A stretch of DNA of 41,218 nucleotides, from assembly GCF_022229015.1 (NCBI RefSeq), contig NZ_JAKKFF010000144.1, positions 1-41,218 of the forward strand, read 5' to 3'. The notes under the pieces are model-generated. The model searched no databases, was not told the origin of the DNA, and saw nothing but the letters and a program-made list of their open reading frames with translations. Below, piece by piece: positions 17,757 to 25,309 of this stretch. This stretch comes from Micromonospora foliorum (GTDB lineage: Bacteria > Actinomycetota > Actinomycetes > Mycobacteriales > Micromonosporaceae). The position numbers and the translations under genes are program-made. Numbering within the stretch: the first letter of the stretch is position 1; the number at the start of each line of letters is the position of its first letter.

Positions 17757-17831
17757 GTCGATCATGGAGTTGTGGTGGTGCACAAGTCCCGCAGCCGGGG
17801 CCAAAATGGCCACCACAACTGCATGATCGAC
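17757..17831. repeat. 22-bp inverted repeat upstream of icmA
   Basis: Arms 17757-17778 (GTCGATCATGGAGTTGTGGTGG) and 17810-17831 are complementary at 21 of 22 positions, with a 31-base loop. It lies just downstream of the Asp23-like gene ending at 17885 and upstream of icmA site A. It is likely a terminator-like or REP-like element of the GATC-armed family. Confidence 0.75.
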
Positions 17832-17884
17832 AGAGGGAGGGGGGAGGGAGGGAGGAGGGCGGGCGGGGGGTGGACTAGGAACGG

Positions 17885-18298
17885 TCAGGCTGGGGGTGTG
17901 GTGGGGGATTCGCTGATCGCCAGGTCGTCGACCCGGATGTTGACCTCGTCGACCCGCAGCCCGAATGTCTCGACCGCCTCGGTCACTCGAGCGCGCACCT
18001 GACCGCTGACCTCTGCCACCTGTCGACCGGCCTCAATCACCAACACCAGGTTGACCACGGCGGCGTCCCCGGTCACGTGGGCCGAACAACCCCGCCGGGC
18101 GTCACCCACCTGGTCCAGCCCGACCCGGTCGAGAACCGCGTTGAAGAACCGGGCGACGTCCCCGCCCAGGTCGGCCACGCCGGGCACCGCGCGCGCCGCC
18201 GCGACGGCGATCTTTTCGATCACCTCGTCGGCGACCTGCGTGGTCCCACCCGCCGGCACCGACGCCCTGGTCAGCTCCTGCGTTGCTTCCAGGTCCAC
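17885..18298 (-). CDS. Asp23/Gls24-family protein, copy 1
   Basis: This is a 137-residue Asp23/Gls24 (DUF322) protein. The start is GTG 18298, with GGGAG 5 nt upstream; the longer frame to 18415 lacks family sequence. Core motifs are VADEVIEKIAVAAARAVPGV, GVADLGG, and a C-terminal strand EVNIRVDDLAI. In Firmicutes the family is linked to alkaline or envelope stress and AmaP membrane partners; the actinobacterial function is poorly known. The neighbouring gene at 18456 is a clear paralogue, so this is a tandem duplication. The shared segment DLGGDVARFFN, followed by VGLDxVGDARRG, is longer than the common family core. Confidence 0.85.
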   Translation of the reverse strand: MDLEATQELTRASVPAGGTTQVADEVIEKIAVAAARAVPGVADLGGDVARFFNAVLDRVGLDQVGDARRGCSAHVTGDAAVVNLVLVIEAGRQVAEVSGQVRARVTEAVETFGLRVDEVNIRVDDLAISESPTTPPA

Positions 18299-18455
18299 AG
18301 TCGCTCCCTGCTCCTTGCACCACCGGGTCTGGGCACGTCCGACCCTCAGCGAAGGTGGGCGGTGCGAGCTTACTCGGACGATGTGGTCCCGGGATGTCCC
18401 CCGGTGGATGGTCAACGGGCGGTCCGGCAGCCTCAGGCCGTCGGGCAGCTACGCC

Positions 18456-18875
18456 TCAGGCGCCGGCTGCCGCGCCCGGCTGGTTCAGCTCGATGTCGTC
18501 CACCGTGACGTTGACCTGGGTGACCGTGAGGCCGTACTTCTCCACCGCCTCGATCACCGCGGCCCGCACCGCCTCGGTCACGTCGGCCACGACGTGCCCG
18601 GCGTCGATCACCAGGACCACGTTGACGACGGCCGAGCTGCCCTTCACGTCGGCCGAGACACCCCGGCGAGCGTCGCCCACCGCGTCCAGGCCGACCTTGT
18701 CCAGCACGCTGTTGAAGAACCGGGCCACGTCACCGCCGAGATCGGCCACACCGGGCACCGAACGAGCGGCCGCCCCGGCGATCTTCTCCACGACCTCGTC
18801 GGAAACCGACGTGGCACCCCGGGCCGCGCCCGTCGCGGGCTGCACTGCGCCGGCGTTCTCCACCGCGTCCGTCAT
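18456..18875 (-). CDS. Asp23/Gls24-family protein, copy 2
   Basis: This 139-residue paralogue of the protein at 17885-18298 starts at ATG 18875 with AGGGGAG upstream. Motifs match the partner closely: SDEVVEKIAGAAARSVPGVA, DLGGDVARFFNSVLDKVGLD and VTVDDIEL. The intervening 157 bases hold no gene. The pair lies between icmA and meaB on the same strand. No direct link to acyl-CoA metabolism is apparent, so the position may be only positional conservation. Confidence 0.85.
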   Translation of the reverse strand: MTDAVENAGAVQPATGAARGATSVSDEVVEKIAGAAARSVPGVADLGGDVARFFNSVLDKVGLDAVGDARRGVSADVKGSSAVVNVVLVIDAGHVVADVTEAVRAAVIEAVEKYGLTVTQVNVTVDDIELNQPGAAAGA

Positions 18876-19094
18876 GATCACATCTCCCCTGGTCCCGGTG
18901 CACTGTGGACCGACCGGTTCGTCAGCCCGCTTCACGGCAGCCTCGCTGCCGGCCGCGCGCCGCGAGCCTACTAAAACCGGAGTGACCTTCGCTTGCGGGC
19001 GGGAGGCGCGCTCGGACCGGCGCACAAGCGACGACGTCGGACCGTGCCGATCCGGTACGTCCATCGTGGACGCGCCGGCCGGCGAAACGCCGGG

Positions 19095-20096
19095 TCAGCG
19101 GGCGAGCTGGGCGAGCAACTCGTCCGCCGCCGTGTACGGGTCGACCGCACCCTCGGCGACCTTGGTGGCGAGCGTCGCCAACTCCGTACCGTCGCGCAGT
19201 GAGCCGATCCGGGCGCGCAGGGTGCCGAGCGCGATCGCCTCGATCTCGGCGGCGGCCCGCTTCTCCTGGCGGCGGCGCAGCTCGCCGTGCTCGACCAGCC
19301 AGCCCCGGTGCTTGTCGATGGCGGCGGCGATGTCGTCGATGCCCTCGCCGCGCGCGGCAACCGACCGGACCACCTGAGGCCGCCACTGCCCCGGCCCGCG
19401 CTCGCCAAGCGCGATCATGCCCTGGATGTCACGGACGGTGGCGTCGACGCCGTCCCGGTCCGCCTTGTTGACCACGAACACGTCGGCGATCTCCAGGATG
19501 CCGGCCTTTACCGCCTGGATCGCGTCGCCCATCCCGGGCGCGAGCAGCACCAGCGTCGTGTCGGCGAGCGAGGCGACCTCCACCTCGGCCTGCCCGACGC
19601 CGACCGTCTCCACCAGCACCACGTCGCAGCCGGCGCCCTCCAGCACCCGGACCGCCTGCGGCGTGGCCGCGGCCAGCCCGCCGAGGTGCCCCCGGCTGGA
19701 CATGGACCGGATGTAGACGCCCGGATCGGTGGCGTGGTCCTGCATCCGCACCCGGTCACCGAGGATCGCTCCGCCGGTGAACGGGCTGGACGGGTCGACC
19801 GCCAGCACGCCCACCCGGTGCCCGCGCGCCCGCAGCGCGCGGACCAGCTCGTTCGTGGTGGTCGACTTGCCCACCCCGGGTGAGCCGGTCAGCCCGACCA
19901 CCTGGGCCTGCCCGGCGTACGGCGCCAGCGCCGCAGCGATCGCCGGCAACAGCGCGTCACCGTTCTCCACCAACGTGATCAGGCGGGCCACCGCGCGGGG
20001 GTCGCCCGCGCGGGCCCGCTCGACCAGCAGCGGTACGTCTCGGCTGCGGCGCACCGACGTGGTGCCCGCTGCCGGAACGTGCTCAGCCTCGCTCAC
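19095..20096 (-). CDS. meaB: Methylmalonyl/isobutyryl-CoA mutase-associated GTPase MeaB
   Basis: This 333-residue SIMIBI-class G protein (MeaB/ArgK family) chaperones B12 mutases by gating cofactor loading and protecting the enzyme from inactivation. The P-loop is GSPGVGKST (71-79); further motifs are [18 protein letters not shown] and the guanine-specificity NKAD. The GTG start overlaps the thiolase stop by GTGA, so it is translationally coupled to the thiolase gene. The only B12 mutase subunit visible nearby is IcmA, so that is the likely client here, though methylmalonyl-CoA mutase elsewhere in the genome may also be one. Confidence 0.93.
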   Translation of the reverse strand: MSEAEHVPAAGTTSVRRSRDVPLLVERARAGDPRAVARLITLVENGDALLPAIAAALAPYAGQAQVVGLTGSPGVGKSTTTNELVRALRARGHRVGVLAVDPSSPFTGGAILGDRVRMQDHATDPGVYIRSMSSRGHLGGLAAATPQAVRVLEGAGCDVVLVETVGVGQAEVEVASLADTTLVLLAPGMGDAIQAVKAGILEIADVFVVNKADRDGVDATVRDIQGMIALGERGPGQWRPQVVRSVAARGEGIDDIAAAIDKHRGWLVEHGELRRRQEKRAAAEIEAIALGTLRARIGSLRDGTELATLATKVAEGAVDPYTAADELLAQLAR

Positions 20097-21292
20097 TGGC
20101 CGGCCGGGGCCTTGCCCGGCACGTGGATGATCAGCGCATCGCCCTGGCCACCGCCGCCACAGAGCGCCGCCGCACCGGTGCCACCGCCGCGCCGCTTCAG
20201 CTCCAGGGCGAGGGTGAGGACGAGACGCGCGCCGGACATGCCGATCGGGTGGCCCAGCGCGATCGCGCCGCCGTTGACGTTGACCTTGTCCGGGCTGATC
20301 CCGAGGTCCCGGGTGGACTGGACACCGACCTGCGCGAACGCCTCGTTGATCTCGATGAGGTCCAGGTCGGCCACGCTCAGGCCGCCCTTCTTCAGGGCGT
20401 GGTTGATCGCGTTGGACGGCTGCGAGTGCAGGGAGTTGTCCGGGCCCGCCACGTTGCCGTGCGCACCGATCTCGGCCAGCCAGGTCAGCCCCAGCTCCTT
20501 CGCCTTGGCCTTGCTCATCACGAGCACCGCGGCGGCGCCGTCGGAGATCGGCGACGAGCTGCCGGCGGTGATGGTGCCGTCCTTGGCGAAGGCGGGGCGC
20601 AGCTTGGCCAGCGACTCGACGGTGGTGTCCGGGCGGATGCCCTCGTCCTCGCTGATCACCAGCGGGTCACCCTTGCGCTGTGGGATGACCACCGGGGCGA
20701 TCTCGTCGGCGAAGTGGCCGTTCTTCTGTGCGGCGGCGGCCCGCTGGTGGCTGGCGGCGGCGAAGGCGTCCTGCTCCACGCGGGAGATGCCGTGCCTGGC
20801 GCCGAGCCGCTCGGTCGACTCACCCATCGAGCAGCAGTCCCAGGCGTCACTGAGCCCGTCGTGTGCCATGTGGTCCTTGACCACCACGTCGCCGTACTTG
20901 TAGCCGGCGCGCTGGCCCATCAGCAGGTGCGGGGCGTTGGTCATCGACTCCATGCCGCCGGCCACCACGATGTCGAACTCGCCGGCGCGGATGAGCTGGT
21001 CGGCCAGGGCGATCGCGTCCAGGCCGGAGAGGCAGACCTTGTTGATGGTCAGCGCCGGCACGGACATCGGTACGCCGGCCTCGACCGCCGCCTGCCGAGC
21101 CGGGATCTGACCGGCGCCGGCCTGCAACACCTGTCCCATGATCACGTACTGGACCTGGTCGGGGCTGACGCCCGCACGCTCCAGCGCCGCCTTGATGGCG
21201 ATCCCGCCGAGCTTCGTGGCCGGGAGGTCCTTGAGGTTGCCCAGCAGCCGGCCCATCGGGGTCCGCGCGCCGCTGACGATCACCGAAGCCAT
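20093..21292 (-). CDS. Acetyl-CoA C-acetyltransferase (thiolase)
   Basis: This 399-residue biosynthetic-type thiolase condenses two acetyl-CoA to acetoacetyl-CoA (or the reverse). The catalytic residues are in standard positions: Cys87 (NKVCLSG), His348 ([11 protein letters not shown]) and Cys378 ([10 protein letters not shown]). The ATG has GGAGG 5 nt upstream. It is co-transcribed with meaB (GTGA overlap) and divergent from mce, with operator-like site B in the shared 61-bp intergenic region. Together with crotonyl-CoA carboxylase/reductase and the 3-hydroxyacyl-CoA dehydrogenase, it can supply the first step of the ethylmalonyl-CoA route. Confidence 0.93.
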   Translation of the reverse strand: MASVIVSGARTPMGRLLGNLKDLPATKLGGIAIKAALERAGVSPDQVQYVIMGQVLQAGAGQIPARQAAVEAGVPMSVPALTINKVCLSGLDAIALADQLIRAGEFDIVVAGGMESMTNAPHLLMGQRAGYKYGDVVVKDHMAHDGLSDAWDCCSMGESTERLGARHGISRVEQDAFAAASHQRAAAAQKNGHFADEIAPVVIPQRKGDPLVISEDEGIRPDTTVESLAKLRPAFAKDGTITAGSSSPISDGAAAVLVMSKAKAKELGLTWLAEIGAHGNVAGPDNSLHSQPSNAINHALKKGGLSVADLDLIEINEAFAQVGVQSTRDLGISPDKVNVNGGAIALGHPIGMSGARLVLTLALELKRRGGGTGAAALCGGGGQGDALIIHVPGKAPAGQ

Positions 21293-21324
21293 GCCTGCCT
21301 CCGAAGGGGTGCCGAGCTGTACGC

Positions 21325-21340
21325 CTTAACGATTGTTCGG
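21325..21340. promoter_or_regulatory. Operator-like 16-bp palindrome, site B (thiolase/mce divergent promoter)
   Basis: CTTAACGATTGTTCGG lies between the divergent thiolase (start 21292) and mce (start 21354) genes. The reverse complement CCGAACAATCGTTAAG differs from site A at three positions. One regulator bound here could control both directions. Confidence 0.55.
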
Positions 21341-21353
21341 CCAGACTAGCGCC

Positions 21354-21830
21354 ATGGCAGAGAACTCCCCCGTCGAGCCCGGTGCGGACTACGTCACAGA
21401 CATCGGGCTTCGCAAGATTGACCACGTCGGGATCGCCGTGGCCGACCTGGACGCCGCGATCGACTTCTACCAGCGGACGTTCGGGATGCGCTGCGTACAC
21501 GTGGAGACCAACACCGAGCAGGGCATTCGGGAAGCGATGCTGGCCGTCGGGCCGACCACCGAGGGCGGCTGCGTGCAACTGCTCGCCCCGCTCACCCCGG
21601 AGTCGACGATCGCGAAGTTCCTGGACCGCAACGGGCCGGGCGTGCAGCAGGTCGCGTACACCGTGGTGGACATCGACGCGGCCTGCGCGGCGCTACGCGA
21701 GCGCGGCATGCGCCTCCTCTACGACGCGCCGAGGCGCGGCACCGCGGACAGCCGGATCAACTTCGTCCACCCCAAGGACGCCGGCGGCGTCCTCGTCGAA
21801 CTGGTCCAACCCGCCCCCACCCCCCACTGA
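21354..21830 (+). CDS. mce: Methylmalonyl-CoA epimerase
   Basis: This 158-residue vicinal-oxygen-chelate protein interconverts (R)- and (S)-methylmalonyl-CoA and also fits ethylmalonyl-CoA. It has two glyoxalase-like modules. The first contains the metal-ligand region DHVGIAVADLDAAIDFY (His24) and CVQLLAP; the second ends in VHPKDAGGVLVELV (Glu149). The second-module His of many epimerases (GxHHxA) is Gln here (GVQQVAY). The ATG at 21354 is chosen because family sequence begins near it; there is no good ribosome site, so a leaderless message is possible. It is divergent from the thiolase gene and upstream of ccr. Confidence 0.9.
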   Translation: MAENSPVEPGADYVTDIGLRKIDHVGIAVADLDAAIDFYQRTFGMRCVHVETNTEQGIREAMLAVGPTTEGGCVQLLAPLTPESTIAKFLDRNGPGVQQVAYTVVDIDAACAALRERGMRLLYDAPRRGTADSRINFVHPKDAGGVLVELVQPAPTPH

Positions 21831-21858
21831 CCCCGCCCCCGCCCCCTGCCCCCCACCC

Positions 21859-21936
21859 CCACCCCTGTTGATCAAGAGGTTTGCGTCAGCCTGCGCCTCG
21901 CGGATGACCGAAAGCTCTTGATCAACGAGGGGGTGG
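21859..21936. repeat. Long inverted repeat downstream of mce
   Basis: Arms 21859-21888 and 21905-21936 pair well. The perfect 11-bp core is TTGATCAAGAG (21868-21878) with CTCTTGATCAA (21915-21925), flanked by C-rich/G-rich outer pairs. It begins 28 bases after the mce stop and probably ends the mce message before ccr. It belongs to the GATC-armed hairpin group. Confidence 0.7.
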
Positions 21937-22038
21937 CGAGCCACCAGGCCGGGTGCGCGCACGTCAGTGCGCGGTTGGCGGGATGGTCGGACACCTTCAC
22001 GCATCGGCGGATGCAGTTTTTCACAGAGGACTTCCCGG

Positions 22039-22054
22039 CCTAGCTACCGTTCAG
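22039..22054. promoter_or_regulatory. Operator-like 16-bp element, site C (ccr)
   Basis: CCTAGCTACCGTTCAG lies 29 bp before the GTG start of ccr. It matches the reverse complement of site A (CTTAGCGATCGTTCAG) at 13 of 16 positions, with the right half CGTTCAG identical. An overlapping CGTTCAGTAACG gives additional symmetry. Confidence 0.5.
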
Positions 22055-22083
22055 TAACGTCCGGCCCCACCGGAGCGCGACAG

Positions 22084-23538
22084 GTGCCGGATGTGTCGAA
22101 TGCCGACATGGCGGTCGTGCCCACCGGCGCCGACGATGGCAGCACCCGGGCCCGTGCGGGTGCGGATGAACCGGAGGTCACCGTGCAGGACATCCTCGAA
22201 GCGATCATGGCGGCGGAGGAATCGAACGATCCGGACCGCGAACTCGCCGGCCTCGCCGGGCTGCCCGTACCGGAGAGCTACCGGGGCGTGGTGGTCCGCG
22301 CCGAGGAGGCCCGGATGTTCGACGGCATGGCCACCCGGGACAAGGACCCGCGCAAGGCGCTGCACGTGCAGGAGGTGCCGACGCCGGAGCTGGCGCCGGG
22401 CGAGGCGCTGGTGGCGGTGATGGCCAGCGCGATCAACTACAACACGGTGTGGACCAGCATCTTCGAGCCGCTGCCCACCTTCAAGTTCCTGGAGCGCTAC
22501 GGCCGGGTCTCCGAGCTGACCCGCCGGCACGACCTGCCGTACCACGTGGTCGGCTCGGACGCGGCGGGCGTGGTGCTGCGCACCGGCCCCGGGGTGACCC
22601 GCTGGGCGCCCGGCGACGAGGTGGTGGCGCACTGCCTCTCGGTCGAGTTGGAGGACGCGGCCGGTCACGACGACACCATGCTCGACCCGCAGCAGCGGAT
22701 CTGGGGCTTCGAGACCAACTTCGGCGGGCTGGCCGAGCTGGCGGTGGTCAAGGCCAACCAGCTGATGCCCAAGCCGCGGCACCTGAGCTGGGAGGAGGCG
22801 GCCAGCCCCGGGCTGGTCAACTCCACCGCGTACCGGCAGCTCGTCTCGCACCACGGCGCCAACATGAAGCAGGGCGACGTGGTGCTGATCTGGGGCGCAT
22901 CCGGCGGCCTCGGCGGGTACGCCACGCAGATGGCGCTCAACGGCGGCGCGATCCCGGTCTGCGTGGTGTCCTCACCGGAGAAGGCCGAGCTGTGCCGCCG
23001 GATGGGCGCGGAGCTGGTCATCGACCGGGCCGCGGAGGGCTTCCGCTTCTGGAAGGACGAGGAGACCCAGGACCCGGACGAGTGGCGGCGCTTCGGTGAG
23101 CGCATCCGCGAGCTGACCAGCGGCGAGGACCCGGACATCGTGTTCGAGCACCCGGGTCGGGAGACGTTCGGTGCCAGCGTCTACGTGGCCCGGCGCGGTG
23201 GCACCATCGTCACCTGCGCCTCCACCAGCGGTTTCCAGCACCAGTACGACAACCGCTACCTGTGGATGCACCTCAAGCGGATCGTCGGCAGCCACTTCGC
23301 CAACTACCACGAGGCGTGGCAGGCCAACCGCCTGGTCGCGCTCGGCAAGGTGCACCCGACGGTGTCCCGCACCTATCCGTTGGAGCAGACCGGCCAGGCC
23401 GCGTACGAGGTGCACCGCAACGCCCACCAGGGCAAGGTCGGCGTACGCTGCCTCGCGCCCACCGACGGGCTGGGCGTACGCGACGGAGAGTTGCGGGCCC
23501 GGCACGAGGACGCGATCAACCGCTTCCGGGGTCACTGA
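22084..23538 (+). CDS. ccr: Crotonyl-CoA carboxylase/reductase
   Basis: This 484-residue medium-chain dehydrogenase-type enzyme reductively carboxylates crotonyl-CoA to ethylmalonyl-CoA with NADPH and CO2, or reduces it to butyryl-CoA. The GTG at 22084 has GGAG 8 nt upstream. From this start, Asn120 (INYN), Phe209-Glu210 (WGFETNFG) and His404 (GSHFANYHE) are spaced like the four CO2-pocket residues described for the Kitasatospora enzyme (Asn81, Phe170, Glu171, His365; constant offset of 39). The nucleotide-binding loop is WGASGGLGGYATQ. It provides ethylmalonyl-CoA for acetate assimilation or polyketide extender units and connects, through butyryl-CoA, to isobutyryl-CoA mutase. Operator-like site C precedes it. 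Confidence 0.96.
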   Translation: MPDVSNADMAVVPTGADDGSTRARAGADEPEVTVQDILEAIMAAEESNDPDRELAGLAGLPVPESYRGVVVRAEEARMFDGMATRDKDPRKALHVQEVPTPELAPGEALVAVMASAINYNTVWTSIFEPLPTFKFLERYGRVSELTRRHDLPYHVVGSDAAGVVLRTGPGVTRWAPGDEVVAHCLSVELEDAAGHDDTMLDPQQRIWGFETNFGGLAELAVVKANQLMPKPRHLSWEEAASPGLVNSTAYRQLVSHHGANMKQGDVVLIWGASGGLGGYATQMALNGGAIPVCVVSSPEKAELCRRMGAELVIDRAAEGFRFWKDEETQDPDEWRRFGERIRELTSGEDPDIVFEHPGRETFGASVYVARRGGTIVTCASTSGFQHQYDNRYLWMHLKRIVGSHFANYHEAWQANRLVALGKVHPTVSRTYPLEQTGQAAYEVHRNAHQGKVGVRCLAPTDGLGVRDGELRARHEDAINRFRGH

Positions 23539-23869
23539 CCGGCACCGCCGGTCCCCGGGTGTCCCTGACTGGCACCCGCCGGTTGCAGGGTCCCGACCGG
23601 ACGGTGGAACGCGGGATGACCATTGCGCCGATCGCTCATTGTTCTTCCGCCCCCATTAGCGGATAACCCACCCGGATCGAACAAAGGGCCTCGGGGTAAC
23701 CCCGGGGCCCTTTTCCGCGTCACGCTGCGTGGCGTCCGACCGGCCAAGACCTGCCAAGATCGCCGATTGGTCCAACCACGCCGATCGCGGAAGTTGACCA
23801 TGTAAAGAGGGCACGAAAGCTTCGCACCGCTCTTGCGAAGCACCCTGGGGCGTCTGCCAGTATGTCCCA
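23539..23869. other. 331-bp intergenic region between ccr and the coiled-coil gene
   Basis: No gene is seen. It holds GC-rich sequence with short imperfect direct repeats just after ccr (GACCGGCACCGCCGGT, GACTGGCACCCGCCGGT), then a strong intrinsic terminator at 23683-23714. The promoter region for the following coiled-coil gene comes next. Confidence 0.6.
23683..23714 (+). terminator. Strong Rho-independent terminator
   Basis: AAAGGGCCTCGGGG (23683-23696), loop TAA, and CCCCGGGGCCCTTT form a 14-bp stem with one G-T wobble, followed by a short T run. This is a textbook intrinsic terminator, uncommon in such GC-rich genomes. It separates ccr from the coiled-coil gene. Confidence 0.9.
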
Positions 23870-25132
23870 ATGCCCCAGCAGCAGTCCTCCCCTCTCGCGT
23901 TCTTCGATAACGCGAACTCGCAGCCAGATTTCACCGTTGGCCTGCGCGGATACAACACCCATCAGGTCGACGACTTCCTCGGCCGGATGACCGCCGCGCT
24001 GACCCAGTCCGAGCAGGCCCGTGCCGAGGCTGAGCAGCGGATGAACGACGCCCAGCGTCGTCTCCGCCAGGCCGAGCAGCGCATGAGTGCGCTGGAGCAG
24101 AAGCTCACCGACACGAACAAGCAGCTCGAAGAGAACAGCCGGCCCACCCTCTCCGGGCTCGGCACCCGCGTTGAGCAGATCCTCCGGCTCGCCGAGGAGC
24201 AGGCCAACGACCACCGCAACGAGGCCAAGCGCGAGTCGGAGGGCATCCTCTCCGCCGCCCGCCTCGAGGCCCGCGAGATCACCGACAAGGCCCGCGCCGA
24301 GGCCGCGGCCATGAAGGCGAGCGCCGAGCGCGAGGCGGGCAACCTGCGTACGGCCGCCGAGCGCGAGGCCGCCGAGGTCCGGGTGCAGGCCCGCCGCGAG
24401 GCTGACACGCTGCGCGCCGACGCCGACCGGGAGACCAAGCAGCTGCGTACGGTCACCGCGCACGAGGTGGCCGAGCTCAAGTCGACCGTGGAGCGGGAGG
24501 TCGCCACCCTGCGGGCAACCGCCGAGCGGGAGATCACCCAGCAGCGGGCGAAGGCCGCCCGCGAGGCTGAGGAGAAGCGCGCCGAGGCGACCAAGCTGCT
24601 CACCGATGCGCGGGACAAGCGCGACAAGGACCTGCAGGCCCTGGAGCTCCAGTTGGCCGAGCGGCGGGAGAAGGCCGAGCGCGAGGAGTCCGAGCGCCAC
24701 GCCGCCCAGGTCGCGCAGACCCAGAAGATGGTAAGCGAGGCCGAGCAGCGTGCCCGGGCCGCGCAGGAGCGGGCCAAGGAGATCGAGCAGCGCGCCGAGG
24801 CGCGGCGGGTCGAGTCCGAGCGCAACGCCGCCGAGACGGTCGACAAGGCCAAGGCGCACTCGGAGAAGACCCTCAACGAGGCGAAGGCCGAGTCGCAGCG
24901 CCTGCTCACCGAGGCTCGCACCGAGGCGGAGCTGACCACGCAGGCCGCCCGCCGCGAGGTCGAGGACCTCACCCGGCAGAAGGACGCGGTCACCTCGCAG
25001 CTGGGTCAGATGCTCTCCGGGCTCGCCGGCATCGTCCCGGGAATGCCGGCGCAGGCCGCTCCGGCTGCCAAGCCGGACGCCAAGAAGACCGATGGCGGTC
25101 AGGAGCGGGTGCCCGCGGAGACCGCCGGCTGA
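23870..25132 (+). CDS. FilP/Scy-type coiled-coil cytoskeletal protein with DivIVA-like N-terminus
   Basis: This 420-residue protein starts with a DivIVA-like segment (FTVGLRGYNTHQVDDFLGRM, about 22-41). A nearly continuous Ala/Glu/Arg-rich coiled coil follows (about 45-385), with recurring AEREAxxLRxxAxRE-type units, and then a short Ala/Pro/Lys tail. The pattern matches actinobacterial proteins often misnamed cellulose-binding, including Streptomyces FilP and Scy, which organise polar growth. In Streptomyces coelicolor the scy and filP genes are adjacent and, from memory, lie near mce, thiolase and meaB genes, as here. The start has only a weak ribosome site. Which protein is the functional FilP or Scy equivalent cannot be settled from the sequence. 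Confidence 0.85.
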   Translation: MPQQQSSPLAFFDNANSQPDFTVGLRGYNTHQVDDFLGRMTAALTQSEQARAEAEQRMNDAQRRLRQAEQRMSALEQKLTDTNKQLEENSRPTLSGLGTRVEQILRLAEEQANDHRNEAKRESEGILSAARLEAREITDKARAEAAAMKASAEREAGNLRTAAEREAAEVRVQARREADTLRADADRETKQLRTVTAHEVAELKSTVEREVATLRATAEREITQQRAKAAREAEEKRAEATKLLTDARDKRDKDLQALELQLAERREKAEREESERHAAQVAQTQKMVSEAEQRARAAQERAKEIEQRAEARRVESERNAAETVDKAKAHSEKTLNEAKAESQRLLTEARTEAELTTQAARREVEDLTRQKDAVTSQLGQMLSGLAGIVPGMPAQAAPAAKPDAKKTDGGQERVPAETAG

Positions 25133-25159
25133 CGCGAGGCGTCAGGTCGGGGCATCGAC

Positions 25160-25199
25160 GGCGCGAGGTGACACCGGGTAACCGGTGCCACCTCGCGCC
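25160..25199. terminator. Extended hairpin between the two coiled-coil genes
   Basis: GGCGCGAGGTG (25160-25170) pairs perfectly with CACCTCGCGCC (25189-25199). Inside, CACCGG pairs with CCGGTG around a GTAA loop, with one bulged base on each side. There is no T run. It lies 28 bases after the first coiled-coil gene and is probably an actinobacterial-type terminator. Confidence 0.75.
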
Positions 25200-25309
25200 G
25201 TGTGCGTTTCCCAGCCCGTGGTCTCCGCCGGCCGCAACGGAGTGAAGTAGCTCCCACAAGGCCCGTCCGTATCGCCCCAGCAGGGCCCGTTGCGTGTGAG
25301 GATGGGGGC

